Positions 1 through 8,158 of a stretch of DNA of 64,000 nucleotides are shown in pieces (position 1 is the stretch's first letter; every line of letters begins with the position of its first letter). Both the position numbers and the translations under genes were made by a program. Location: the NCBI RefSeq assembly GCF_000317635.1, contig NC_019779.1, positions 4,092,001 through 4,156,000 of the forward strand. The letters run 5' to 3'. The notes under the pieces are model-generated. The model did no database searches. It was not told where the DNA came from and worked only from the letters and a program-made list of their open reading frames with translations. This stretch comes from Halothece sp. PCC 7418 (lineage in GTDB: Bacteria > Cyanobacteriota > Cyanobacteriia > Cyanobacteriales > Rubidibacteraceae).

Positions 1-132
1 GGAATTTTAGTGCAAACCGGGTATGGTCAAGCGGTCACTAAAGGACAGTATCAACATCAAACAGCCCCCCACTACATCGCAGAAAACCTTTTAGATGCGG
101 TTCATTGGTTGCTCAACAGTAACCGTCCCTGA
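1..132 (+). CDS. C-terminal end of a HAD-family phosphatase (GmhB-like), partial
   Basis: The reading frame is open from the first base and stops at TGA 130-132, giving 43 residues. The stretch GILVQTGYGQAVT resembles the last core segment of HAD-IIIA phosphatases of the GmhB/histidinol-phosphatase type, where a V-x-T-G-x-G segment follows the final strand. A helical tail (ENLLDAVHWLL) follows, as in those enzymes. The catalytic motifs lie outside the window, so the substrate cannot be judged. It converges on the response-regulator gene, 22 bases away. The family call rests on this short tail and is tentative; that it is a real gene end is more secure. Confidence 0.5.
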   Translation, partial: GILVQTGYGQAVTKGQYQHQTAPHYIAENLLDAVHWLLNSNRP

Positions 133-154
133 CCAGAGAACAAAGAACCAATAA

Positions 155-853
155 CTACTCTGTTAAGCCATGTTGCAGGGCAAAACGGACTAATTCTGTT
201 CGGCTGTTGGTTCCAGTTTTGCTAAACAAACGACTGACATATTTTTCAACGTTGCGGACGCTGGTTTCAAGACGACGGGCAATTTCTTTGTTCATTAACC
301 CTTCTGCAACTAGATTAAGAATACTTTGTTCCCGAGGAGTCAGGTCAATTTTAATCGGACTTGGGGTGGTTTTGACATTGCCTTGTTGTCCGAGAAGACT
401 TTTAATTTCCGCAATTTGTTGCGCGATCGCGCTTAAATCAGTAGTATTATCCCCACTGCTACCTATACTTTCTCGACGAGATAATAAATTCTTGACAATC
501 GCCACCAACTCATCAGGATCAAACGGTTTCGCTAAATAAGCATCACAGCCAGCTTGATGCCCTTTAATGCGGTCCGCCGTCATGCCCTTTGCCGTTAAGA
601 AAATCACTGGCAGTCCTTTATAGCGAGGATCGTCCCGTAATTTCTCTAAAAACTGATAGCCATCCACTTGGGGCATCATAATATCAGTAATGACTAAATC
701 TGGGGCATCCTGTTCCAGTAATTGCCATCCTTCATTAGCATTACTTGCCACATTGACAATAAAGCCTTCATCCTCTAAATAGGCTTGCACTGCTTCTTGT
801 AAGCTGGGTTCATCATCAACTAATAATAATTTAGTTCCTTCTGCGTCACTCAT
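155..853 (-). CDS. rre1: NarL/LuxR-type response regulator, Rre1/Ycf29-like
   Basis: A 232-residue two-component regulator with an N-terminal receiver domain (about residues 8-125) and a C-terminal LuxR-type helix-turn-helix (about 168-230). The acidic pair D13-D14, the phospho-acceptor D57 in TDIMMPQVDG, the LTAKG segment and the following lysine are all present, so it should be phosphorylatable. The output domain begins LTPREQSILNLVAEG and contains NKEIARRLETSVRNVEKYV, the usual DNA-recognition helix region. The receiver closely resembles the cyanobacterial Rre1 and plastid Ycf29 proteins I know, which act with the kinase Hik2 in stress signalling. The assignment to Rre1 is by memory of sequence pattern, not a search. 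No kinase gene is adjacent. Confidence 0.8.
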   Translation of the reverse strand: MSDAEGTKLLLVDDEPSLQEAVQAYLEDEGFIVNVASNANEGWQLLEQDAPDLVITDIMMPQVDGYQFLEKLRDDPRYKGLPVIFLTAKGMTADRIKGHQAGCDAYLAKPFDPDELVAIVKNLLSRRESIGSSGDNTTDLSAIAQQIAEIKSLLGQQGNVKTTPSPIKIDLTPREQSILNLVAEGLMNKEIARRLETSVRNVEKYVSRLFSKTGTNSRTELVRFALQHGLTE

Positions 854-958
854 GCTTCCCAGTTTCTTCCTTCATCGCTGATTCTCCTACAATTTTAAAA
901 GCTTTTCATATTTTTTCCTTTTTTTCTTCATGCTAAAGTAAGAAATTGTTACCCTTTT

Positions 959-1249
959 TTGTCGAAAAATAATCCAACCGTGTCTTCTTCTCAGCAACCA
1001 GAAAAAATTAGTATTCCCTCGCTTCCTCTTGCCGTTTATCGAGAAATTGCAGCCCATTTACGGCAACTTGATGGGATTGAGGTTACAATTATTCCTCAAT
1101 CTTCCTCAGCATTTAGTTACTTTCAAAGCCAAGTGGAAGGCTTACAACTCAGTTATTCTTCCACCCTTTCTTCAGAAGAAAGACAATATTACCATGACAT
1201 TCTGAACTACTATGAAGAAAAATATGGCAGTTGGGAGAAAGAGAATTAA
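959..1249 (+). CDS. Small conserved hypothetical protein
   Basis: A 96-residue protein read from a TTG at 959; a GTG nine codons in (980) is a possible alternative. No family recognised. The first 15 residues are polar and rich in S/Q, followed by an ordered-looking part with a conserved-looking segment IPSLPLAVYREIAAHLRQLDGIEV and an acidic/aromatic C-terminal helix (SSEERQYYHDILNYYEEKYG). There is no signal peptide or membrane segment. It is divergent from the response regulator upstream, with about 105 bases between them that must hold both promoters. It looks like a real gene because the protein has normal composition and the frame is clean, but function is unknown. Confidence 0.6.
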   Translation: MSKNNPTVSSSQQPEKISIPSLPLAVYREIAAHLRQLDGIEVTIIPQSSSAFSYFQSQVEGLQLSYSSTLSSEERQYYHDILNYYEEKYGSWEKEN

Positions 1250-1336
1250 TCATTAATCTAGCAATTTTTGTTCTTCGTGCTTTGGGATTGCTATAGCAGG
1301 CCCAACCTAGGATAGAATCAGGCTTTCAGAAGTTTT

Positions 1337-1418
1337 GTCAAAGATTACGCCTTCTGTCACGGAAGGGGCCTGCGCGTGACCTTTGGTCAGTTATAGTCCT
1401 AGGGTTTGCAGGGTAAAC
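1337..1418 (+). ncRNA. Truncated 5' module of a HEARO/IscB omega-RNA-like element
   Basis: The segment from GATTACGCC (about 1343) through GGAAGGGGCC to TTTGGTCAG (1390) matches the start of the larger structured RNA at 51207, base for base over most of its length. It keeps the small hairpin CCTTC/GGAAGG; GTCA/TGAC (1337-1340 with 1377-1380) can close an outer stem in place of GTCGCA/TGCGAC in the other copy. After GGTCAG the similarity ends and a separate hairpin GGGTTT/AAACCC follows. No nuclease gene is attached. I read it as a decayed remnant lying between a small gene and serS. Confidence 0.45.
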
Positions 1419-1425
1419 CCAACAA

Positions 1426-2730
<1,305 letters not shown>

Positions 2731-2792
2731 TCATTAGTCATTGGTCATTCGTTACTGGTTTCTCAAATCCAGAACAAAAGATCAACAATCAA

Positions 2793-3359
2793 TCATTTAT
2801 TTAAACGTTCTGTCAGCCACAGAGAAGAAAGAATCCCAGCGAAATGAGCGGCAATAATATTAACATTTGCCTGAATAATTAGCAAATCAATGGAATTCAC
2901 AAATTCTTGGGGTTTCGCACCGATGACTAATTGCGGTTGCGTTAAAGACTTAACTAACACAATCCCAACAATGGCTTGCGCTCCCAAAATCGTGAGTAAC
3001 AACCCCACTAAATTAACAATGAGTCCAATGCGCAGTTGACGCAAAATCACCGCTCTGCTGGGGCGAGATCCGCTATCAGCAGTAGCTAAGCGACGGGAAA
3101 TGCGGGTATAACGAAAACAAAAATAAATACTAACCCCAAGAGCAACAATTCCGCCGAGAGCAAAAAAGACCCCAACACCCGTGGCTTGTGTGGTATCTTG
3201 TCCCCCTAAATTGGGAGAAGCAACTAACAAGGTCACTGCAGAGACTACACCAAGGACCAGTTGCACCCATAACCCAAAATTACCACCGACTTTTAAGGAG
3301 GACGAGGCGCGTTTCACCGCAAGGGGGAGAGACGAGCTTACTTCTGGCTTATTATCCAT
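2793..3359 (-). CDS. DUF3611 membrane protein, Tic21/PIC1-like
   Basis: A 188-residue integral membrane protein with about four hydrophobic segments (near residues 25-47, 62-82, 110-135 and 155-182). The N-terminal part, including FGLWVQLVLGVVSAVTLL, is the signature of the DUF3611 family found in cyanobacteria and chloroplasts. The plant member (Tic21/PIC1) has been linked to iron transport and to protein import; the cyanobacterial role is less certain, so transport of iron is only a possibility here. It sits upstream of serS on the same strand with about 77 bases between them, partly STRR repeats, so co-transcription is possible but not shown. Confidence 0.85.
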   Translation of the reverse strand: MDNKPEVSSSLPLAVKRASSSLKVGGNFGLWVQLVLGVVSAVTLLVASPNLGGQDTTQATGVGVFFALGGIVALGVSIYFCFRYTRISRRLATADSGSRPSRAVILRQLRIGLIVNLVGLLLTILGAQAIVGIVLVKSLTQPQLVIGAKPQEFVNSIDLLIIQANVNIIAAHFAGILSSLWLTERLNK

Positions 3360-3687
3360 TAATCTTTGACCGCTTCAGAGACAACGCTATGCCCTTATTT
3401 TAGATGAGTCCTGTTTATTGTCGAGGGGACAAGTGCTTATAGCGCTAGACCTCAACAGACTAAGAAACGCTAGATGATCTTGAAACTTTCCCAGAAAATC
3501 GATGGAATTTTTTCAATGATTTTTCGCAGTTTGAGAATATTTCTTTTTTTATAAATAAAGAAAAATAATTTAATGGACAATTATCGCGAATTACCTTACT
3601 TTGTTAGTAGTTTAATCAATAATTATCCTCTACTTCCTGATTGACCTTAAATTACTTTCTTAATTACAAGCTGATGCGGTCAAGCCC
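3360..3687. other. Divergent intergenic region with one MITE-end repeat
   Basis: This 328-base AT-rich spacer separates the divergent DUF3611 and PadR-like genes. It holds a solo copy of the dispersed TATAGCG...CCTCAAC repeat at 3438-3472, then a very AT-rich stretch (3535-3660) likely to contain the PadR-like promoter. I saw no ORF, tRNA or clear terminator. Confidence 0.5.
3438..3472 (-). repeat. Solo end of the TATAGC MITE-like family
   Basis: The sequence starts TATAGCGCTAGACCTCAACA and ends AAGAAACGCTA. Its reverse complement matches the dispersed end sequence TAGCGTTTCTTAGTC...TTGAGG seen at 5606, 31211 and 49587. No matching partner end is visible nearby, so it is a solo end or a decayed element. 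Confidence 0.6.
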
Positions 3688-4041
3688 ATGAAATTTGAAG
3701 ACATCTATCAATTTTTCGATAATCCTCCTCCGACTTATCTCAATCGAGAACTCGCTGTTTGTTACATTCTTGATATTTTGTTACATAAAGAGTCTTATGG
3801 CACAGAGTTAATTGAACAACTGACAGAAACTTATCCCCAGTACCGATTATCCGATACGGTGCTTTACAGTTCCTTAAAATTCCTTGAGCAATCTGGAACC
3901 ATCAAAGGATACTGGCGCAAGCTCAAAGGGAGGGGTCGTCCTCGCAAGATGTATAAAATATCACCCGATAATCAGCAACAAGCGGAGGAATTGGCTCACT
4001 TGTGGCGGACATACGCTAACCACAAGTGTCCTCAAAATTGA
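3688..4041 (+). CDS. PadR-family transcriptional regulator (Pex-like)
   Basis: A 117-residue winged-helix protein. Residues about 18-100 match PadR: YLNRELAVCYILDILL, then SYGTELIEQL, LSDTVLYSSLKFLEQSG and a basic wing KLKGRGRPRKMYKIS. Among cyanobacteria this pattern is that of the PadR group containing Pex, which represses the clock gene kaiA in Synechococcus elongatus; whether this copy has that target is unknown. The downstream CCB1-like gene follows within 35 bases in another frame, so the two probably form one transcript. The start ATG has no strong Shine-Dalgarno. PadR assignment is firm, Pex orthology is inference. Confidence 0.8.
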   Translation: MKFEDIYQFFDNPPPTYLNRELAVCYILDILLHKESYGTELIEQLTETYPQYRLSDTVLYSSLKFLEQSGTIKGYWRKLKGRGRPRKMYKISPDNQQQAEELAHLWRTYANHKCPQN

Positions 4042-4075
4042 TATATTAGCTTCAAGTCTCTATTTTTCTCTGATT

Positions 4076-4615
4076 GTGATTAATATTCCTGTTTTATCTT
4101 CAACCTTATTTCTAACCGTCTTACTTTTAATTGGTTTATTTTTCTTTATTCGCGCTTCTGTTAAAGATCGCACCACAGAAGTTCAATTTGGTGCTGATTT
4201 GCCAGAAACGGATTTACTACCGAAAGTGAAAGCCTATTTCTTCCAACGAGCCTACAAGGTCAAATCCTTTGATCCCGATCAAGAACAAGTGACTCTCGAA
4301 GGCTTTGTGCAACCAAGTTGGTTTCTGGCGATCTTTTTATCTGTCTTAGCTGGTTCGGGGTTACTTTGTATTAGCTTGGTGCTTTTCCTTTACTTTGGTG
4401 AGTTGAGTTATCGTAGTGCGTTCTTTTTAATTACTCTGCTCACCCCTCTCGCTGGTATTTTCTATTGGAAAAAGGCTGGGCGTGTGGAACAAGTATCGCT
4501 GAAGTTAGATACTCCTCCAACTGAGGAAACATCTCAAAGTTTGATTACGGTGAAAGCCCATCGAGATGAGTTGATTCAACTACAACAAGCGTTACCGCTT
4601 AAACGTCAAGAATGA
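4076..4615 (+). CDS. CCB1-like cofactor assembly protein (DUF3529-type)
   Basis: A 179-residue membrane protein from a GTG at 4076; the frame is open further upstream but there it overlaps the PadR-like gene and gives unrelated sequence. It has an N-terminal transmembrane helix (LSSTLFLTVLLLIGLFFFI), a soluble part with KAYFFQRAYKVKSFDPDQE, a pair of further helices (about residues 84-130) and a polar tail. This resembles the CCB1 protein needed in chloroplasts to attach heme ci to cytochrome b6 of the cytochrome b6f complex. The family call is from the KAYFFQR...EGFVQPSWFLAIFL pattern. It would act in the thylakoid membrane. The likely GTG start lowers certainty of the 5' end. Confidence 0.7.
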   Translation: MINIPVLSSTLFLTVLLLIGLFFFIRASVKDRTTEVQFGADLPETDLLPKVKAYFFQRAYKVKSFDPDQEQVTLEGFVQPSWFLAIFLSVLAGSGLLCISLVLFLYFGELSYRSAFFLITLLTPLAGIFYWKKAGRVEQVSLKLDTPPTEETSQSLITVKAHRDELIQLQQALPLKRQE

Positions 4616-4820
4616 GATTAGCTATAGCACTACTTGCAAGGGGAAGGGGAGTTGGGGTGAGAGGGAGACAAGGTGAGGGGGTGAAAAACGAACAGTGACC
4701 AATAAAAACTATTACAGAAATTCTTTCTTGCTTAAATACGTATGTCATCATAGAGGTGAAAGGATCAATTAAAACCATATTGCCCTGAATAAATTCTAAA
4801 AGCGAGGGGTAGGTTCAACT

Positions 4821-5348
4821 ATGAGTATTCAAAGCAAGGCAGTCAATGCAAAATATAATAAAATTTTAGTTGCCGTTGAGCCTCGGAGTGAAGAACAATC
4901 AAAACCTAATCATTCAGAGGTGTTTGACAGCGCGATCGCGCTTGCGAAAAAAGACAACAGCCATCTGTTTATCTTTCATGCCATTAATCATTTCCCCGCA
5001 CGACAAGATGTTTTAGTCGCCAGTCATGTCACGCCCTATGCAGGCTTATACGAGGGAGAAACACTTGCTTTTTCGGATCGGTTAGTGGAAGAAACAACCG
5101 AAGAATTAAATGCTTGGTTACGTTCTTGCCAAGAATTAGCCAATCAAGAAGGACTAGAAGCCGATTATGAATATGGGGTCGGCGAACCAGGGAAGTTAAT
5201 TTGTGAATTGGCTCAGCGTTATGCAGTTGATTTAATTGTTATTGGTCGTCGTGGACGCAGAGGTCTGAGTGAAATCTTGTTAGGAAGTGTTAGTAATTAT
5301 GTTGTTCATCATGCCCCGTGTCATGTTTTAGTGGTTCAACATTCCTGA
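4821..5348 (+). CDS. Universal stress protein (UspA family)
   Basis: A 175-residue single-domain Usp. The N-terminal strand KILVAVEPRSEE starts the fold, and near the C-terminus the nucleotide-binding motif G-2x-G-9x-G-S is intact as GRRGRRGLSEILLGSVSNYV followed by APCHVLVV. This predicts an ATP-binding Usp of the UspFG/MJ0577 type. Members respond to stress but a precise reaction is not known. It is monocistronic: about 200 bases of spacer precede it and about 400 follow. A GAGGGGTAGG purine tract lies 8 bases upstream of the ATG. Confidence 0.92.
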   Translation: MSIQSKAVNAKYNKILVAVEPRSEEQSKPNHSEVFDSAIALAKKDNSHLFIFHAINHFPARQDVLVASHVTPYAGLYEGETLAFSDRLVEETTEELNAWLRSCQELANQEGLEADYEYGVGEPGKLICELAQRYAVDLIVIGRRGRRGLSEILLGSVSNYVVHHAPCHVLVVQHS

Positions 5349-5749
5349 AGAATTTAACATTAATAATTCCTAATCAAGGGCGAGAAAAAAGGGAAGGTGA
5401 CCCGTAACGAAATCATCAAAAACAATCCTAAATAACCAATCGTGATCGCACTCATTGTTAGTGTGAGAAGGAGTCGTAACTCTGGCTGAAAGGAGGTTTT
5501 GGCAGAAGCTACGGCTCAATTTGTATTGATTACAATTTAATTCGTAATTATTAATATTTGCCTCCGAAAAAAAGATCAGGAGATAAACTATAACTTAAAT
5601 TGATCTATAGCGTTTCTGAGTCGGTTGAGGACAGCGACCAGTTATCAGTGGATAGTGGATAGTAAAGAAGAAGAAAAACTACCCACTAACAAATGACAGA
5701 TGTTCCATCGAACGTCTCTACCCAATGACTAATGACCAAAAAAACACCA
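5349..5749. other. Intergenic spacer with MITE end and heptad repeats
   Basis: About 400 bases without a credible ORF. 5606-5634 is a MITE-family end (TATAGCGTTTCTGAGTCGG). It is followed by heptad-type repeats (AGTTATC, AGTGGAT) to about 5670, and by ACCCACTAACAAATGAC and CCAATGACTAATGACC just upstream of the next gene. The heptads run into the first codons of the adenosine-kinase-like ORF, which is why I moved its start to 5750. Confidence 0.55.
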
Positions 5750-6238
5750 ATGGCGATTGAAATTAAGTCTGTCAAGATGGAAATTCCTGAGGAAGCGAAT
5801 ATTATTATCGGTCAAGCTCACTTTATTAAAACCGTTGAGGATTTGTATGAGATTATGGTGGGCGGTTCTTCTCAGGTGAAGTTTGGTTTAGCCTTTTGTG
5901 AGGCTTCAGGAGATTGTTTGTTGCGTGTTGCTGGTAATGAGGAGGCTCTCAGCGCGATCGCTGCGAAAAATGGTGAAGCGCTTTCCGCAGGACATAGCTT
6001 TGTGATTATCCTGCAAGAGGCGTATCCCCTGAATTTTTTAAATGCCCTCAAGCAGTGTCCAGAAGTGTGTCACATTTACTGTGCTACCGCTAATCCCGTC
6101 GAGGTGCTGATTGCTGAGACCGAACAAGGACGAGGGATTATTGGCGTTGTGGATGGATTTTCTCTCAAAGGACGGGAAAGCACCAAAGATGTGAAAGCAC
6201 GCCAGAGTTTATTGAGGCAAATCGGATATAAACTCTAA
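5750..6238 (+). CDS. Adenosine-specific kinase family protein
   Basis: A 162-residue protein (168 if the ATG at 5732 is used; that one lies inside a TGACTAATGACC repeat, so 5750 is preferred). The sequence matches the small 'adenosine-specific kinase' family known best from archaea and some bacteria: CLLRVAGNEEAL, LSAGHSFVIIL, YPLNFLNALKQCPEVCHIYC, ATANPVEVLIAETEQGRGI, GVVDGFSLKG and a C-terminal RQIGYKL. The family name comes from limited biochemistry, so the in vivo reaction is uncertain. It is cytoplasmic, with no signal peptide. HIP1 occurs inside the gene. The next gene starts 80 bases downstream with its own ribosome-binding site. Confidence 0.85.
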   Translation: MAIEIKSVKMEIPEEANIIIGQAHFIKTVEDLYEIMVGGSSQVKFGLAFCEASGDCLLRVAGNEEALSAIAAKNGEALSAGHSFVIILQEAYPLNFLNALKQCPEVCHIYCATANPVEVLIAETEQGRGIIGVVDGFSLKGRESTKDVKARQSLLRQIGYKL

Positions 6239-6318
6239 ATCATTTTGCGAACCCATTTCAAGAAAGTGTTTGCAAGGGCTGAAATAGAATTTCTAACCAA
6301 TACAAAGGAGGTAAACCA

Positions 6319-7224
6319 ATGAATGGGAAGGCGATTAAACTGATCATACTGGGACTGCTCTCAGCACTCTTTATTCTCAGTTCAGGGATGGCGACGGCGG
6401 AGAATGAAGACATAACAGAGGTGGTCAAAATTGGCACAGATGTTACAGTGACTGAAAATCAAGTTTTAACAGAAGCAGTTGCTATTGGCGGTTCCGTGAC
6501 GATTTTAGAAGGAGGACGGGTGACGCAAGATGCCACTGCGATTGGTGGTGATGTGATTCTGGAGGCTAATGCACAAGTGGGCGGTAATGCTGTCGCGATC
6601 GCGGGAAGTATTGTGAAAGCAGACAGCGCGATCGTCAATGGGGATGAAGTGGAAATTTTAAGTGGGGCAACTGACCTGGTGAAGCAGTTGGGACTCTTTG
6701 GTACACTTTATCTCGGCAGTGTCATCTTCAATGTTGCCTCCATTCTAGTTATTATCGCCTTTGGCATTTTCTTATTGCTGTTACTGCCTGGACATCTCAA
6801 TACGATTGCCGAAACCATGAGCCAACATCCGTTTAAGAGTGCGATGTGGGGACTAGGAGCAATGATTCTAGTCATCCTCGTCACAGGATTGATTGGAGGA
6901 AGTGTTTTAGGATTTTTGCTGATTCCGATCATTAATTTAGCTTTAGCAGTGACAGGCTTACTCGGCTGTGTGACAACAGGCTTATGGGTGGGTCAACAAA
7001 CGCCACTGGGTAAAGACGGTGCTAGAATCAAACCTTTTCTTCTGGGAATGGTGATTCTTGGAGTCATTAGCATCATTCCCGTTGCGGGTGGGTTGATTGT
7101 TCTGATGGTCACGCTCTTTGGCTTTGGCGCTGTGTTGCTATCCCGAGTTGGAACAGTGTTACCAGAATCGATTGGTAAACAATTTGATCAGTTAGAAGGA
7201 AGAGCTTCTTCCTCAGAAATTTAA
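6319..7224 (+). CDS. Exported bactofilin-like/polytopic membrane protein
   Basis: A 301-residue protein with a signal peptide (residues 1-27, ending GMATAEN). A short valine/glycine-rich repeat domain follows (about 35-115; VKIGTDVTVTENQ, VAIGGSVTILEGG, AIGGDVILEANAQVGG), which looks like a right-handed beta-helix of the polymer-forming/bactofilin kind. Four to five transmembrane segments occupy 125-285. So the repeat part should lie outside the cytoplasmic membrane and be anchored by the C-terminal helices. A strong AAAGGAGG lies 6 bases before the ATG. Function unknown; a role in envelope organisation is inference from the fold. Confidence 0.75.
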   Translation: MNGKAIKLIILGLLSALFILSSGMATAENEDITEVVKIGTDVTVTENQVLTEAVAIGGSVTILEGGRVTQDATAIGGDVILEANAQVGGNAVAIAGSIVKADSAIVNGDEVEILSGATDLVKQLGLFGTLYLGSVIFNVASILVIIAFGIFLLLLLPGHLNTIAETMSQHPFKSAMWGLGAMILVILVTGLIGGSVLGFLLIPIINLALAVTGLLGCVTTGLWVGQQTPLGKDGARIKPFLLGMVILGVISIIPVAGGLIVLMVTLFGFGAVLLSRVGTVLPESIGKQFDQLEGRASSSEI

Positions 7225-7307
7225 TTGACAGGATCAGTCCTGAAAGCGTTTTGAGGGCTTTCATCGATGCTTCTTTCTTACTTTTTGATTAATTCACAAG
7301 AAAAAGG

Positions 7308-7420
7308 TATAGCAATATAGCAGTTAGGAATCAGTTGTGAGACAGCAATTCTGGTTTAAGGCAAGTTGCCCCAGGCAAAAGGCAACAAACAATTCTCATG
7401 AATCGTTGCTGATTGCTATA
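7308..7420. repeat. Short MITE-like element with TATAGCAAT ends
   Basis: A 113-base intergenic stretch begins TATAGCAAT (7308-7316) and ends with its perfect reverse complement ATTGCTATA (7412-7420). Further inside, both ends carry AGCA and GAATC motifs in inverted order. No coding capacity. It lies between two convergent genes. The TATAGC ends resemble those of the larger repeats at 31094 and 36886. Confidence 0.5.
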
Positions 7421-7484
7421 TGATCTCATTTGTTAAAAGTAGCTTAACTTCAGATCCCCCCCTCCCCCCTTTACTAAGCAAGCA

Positions 7485-7889
7485 TCATTTTTTGTGGAGG
7501 CGTTTTAATTCTTCTCTTAAGGCTTCCACTTGTTGGCGAAGGGTATCGAGATCCTCATCTTCACTGTTTGCTGAGGGTTGCTTTTCTTGTTGGTTTGTTC
7601 CTTCCTCCTCTTCAATAATTTCAATGCGTCGCGGTTCGCCTTGTTGTGAGGAATCTGTGGAAGATTGGGCTTGTCCCCGTTGCGCTTCAGAAATCAGTTG
7701 TTCCACAAACTGACGCGCTTCTTCTGAGTTCATTTCCCCCCGTTTGACTAACTCATCGGCGAGTTTTTGTCCTTGAGTTCGGAGTTCTTTGAACCGCTCG
7801 GCTGCTTGTTCTTGTGCGTAGTCTGCTAATCCGACACCAAAGTAAAAGGCTTTTTGTAGAATATCGCCGAATCCAAATTGGTTTGACAT
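7485..7889 (-). CDS. Phasin-family-like protein
   Basis: A 134-residue cytoplasmic protein. The N-terminal half (DILQKAFYFGVGLADYAQEQAAERFKELRTQGQ) is amphipathic helix of the kind in phasin-like (polyhydroxyalkanoate-granule-associated) proteins, then LADELVKRGEMNSEEARQFV. The C-terminal part is acidic and disordered (EIIEEEEG) and closes with a coiled coil (DLDTLRQQVEALREELKRL). Many cyanobacterial genomes carry such small proteins without a proven granule role. It is alone on its strand, convergent with the bactofilin-like gene. Start ATG at 7889 is supported by GAGGA upstream. Confidence 0.7.
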   Translation of the reverse strand: MSNQFGFGDILQKAFYFGVGLADYAQEQAAERFKELRTQGQKLADELVKRGEMNSEEARQFVEQLISEAQRGQAQSSTDSSQQGEPRRIEIIEEEEGTNQQEKQPSANSEDEDLDTLRQQVEALREELKRLHKK

Positions 7890-8158
7890 GGATTGATTAA
7901 TCCTCCCCGATTAGTATCCCTACTTCTCAGCTTAACTTGCTTTCACCAATCCCAACTAAGGATTCATCTCTATTGGAGAAAAAAATTGTTAAGATTAGTT
8001 TTAACGATTCTAATCTGTATTTTTACTTAATCAGATTTAATTAATTTTTCTGTTGATCGGGGGGAGTGACTTCTTTCACTGAGGAGGTAATGAGATTTTC
8101 GGCTCTCCCCTAATCGGGTATCATTAAGGATAGATTTTGATGAAAATCAATTTGTTTT

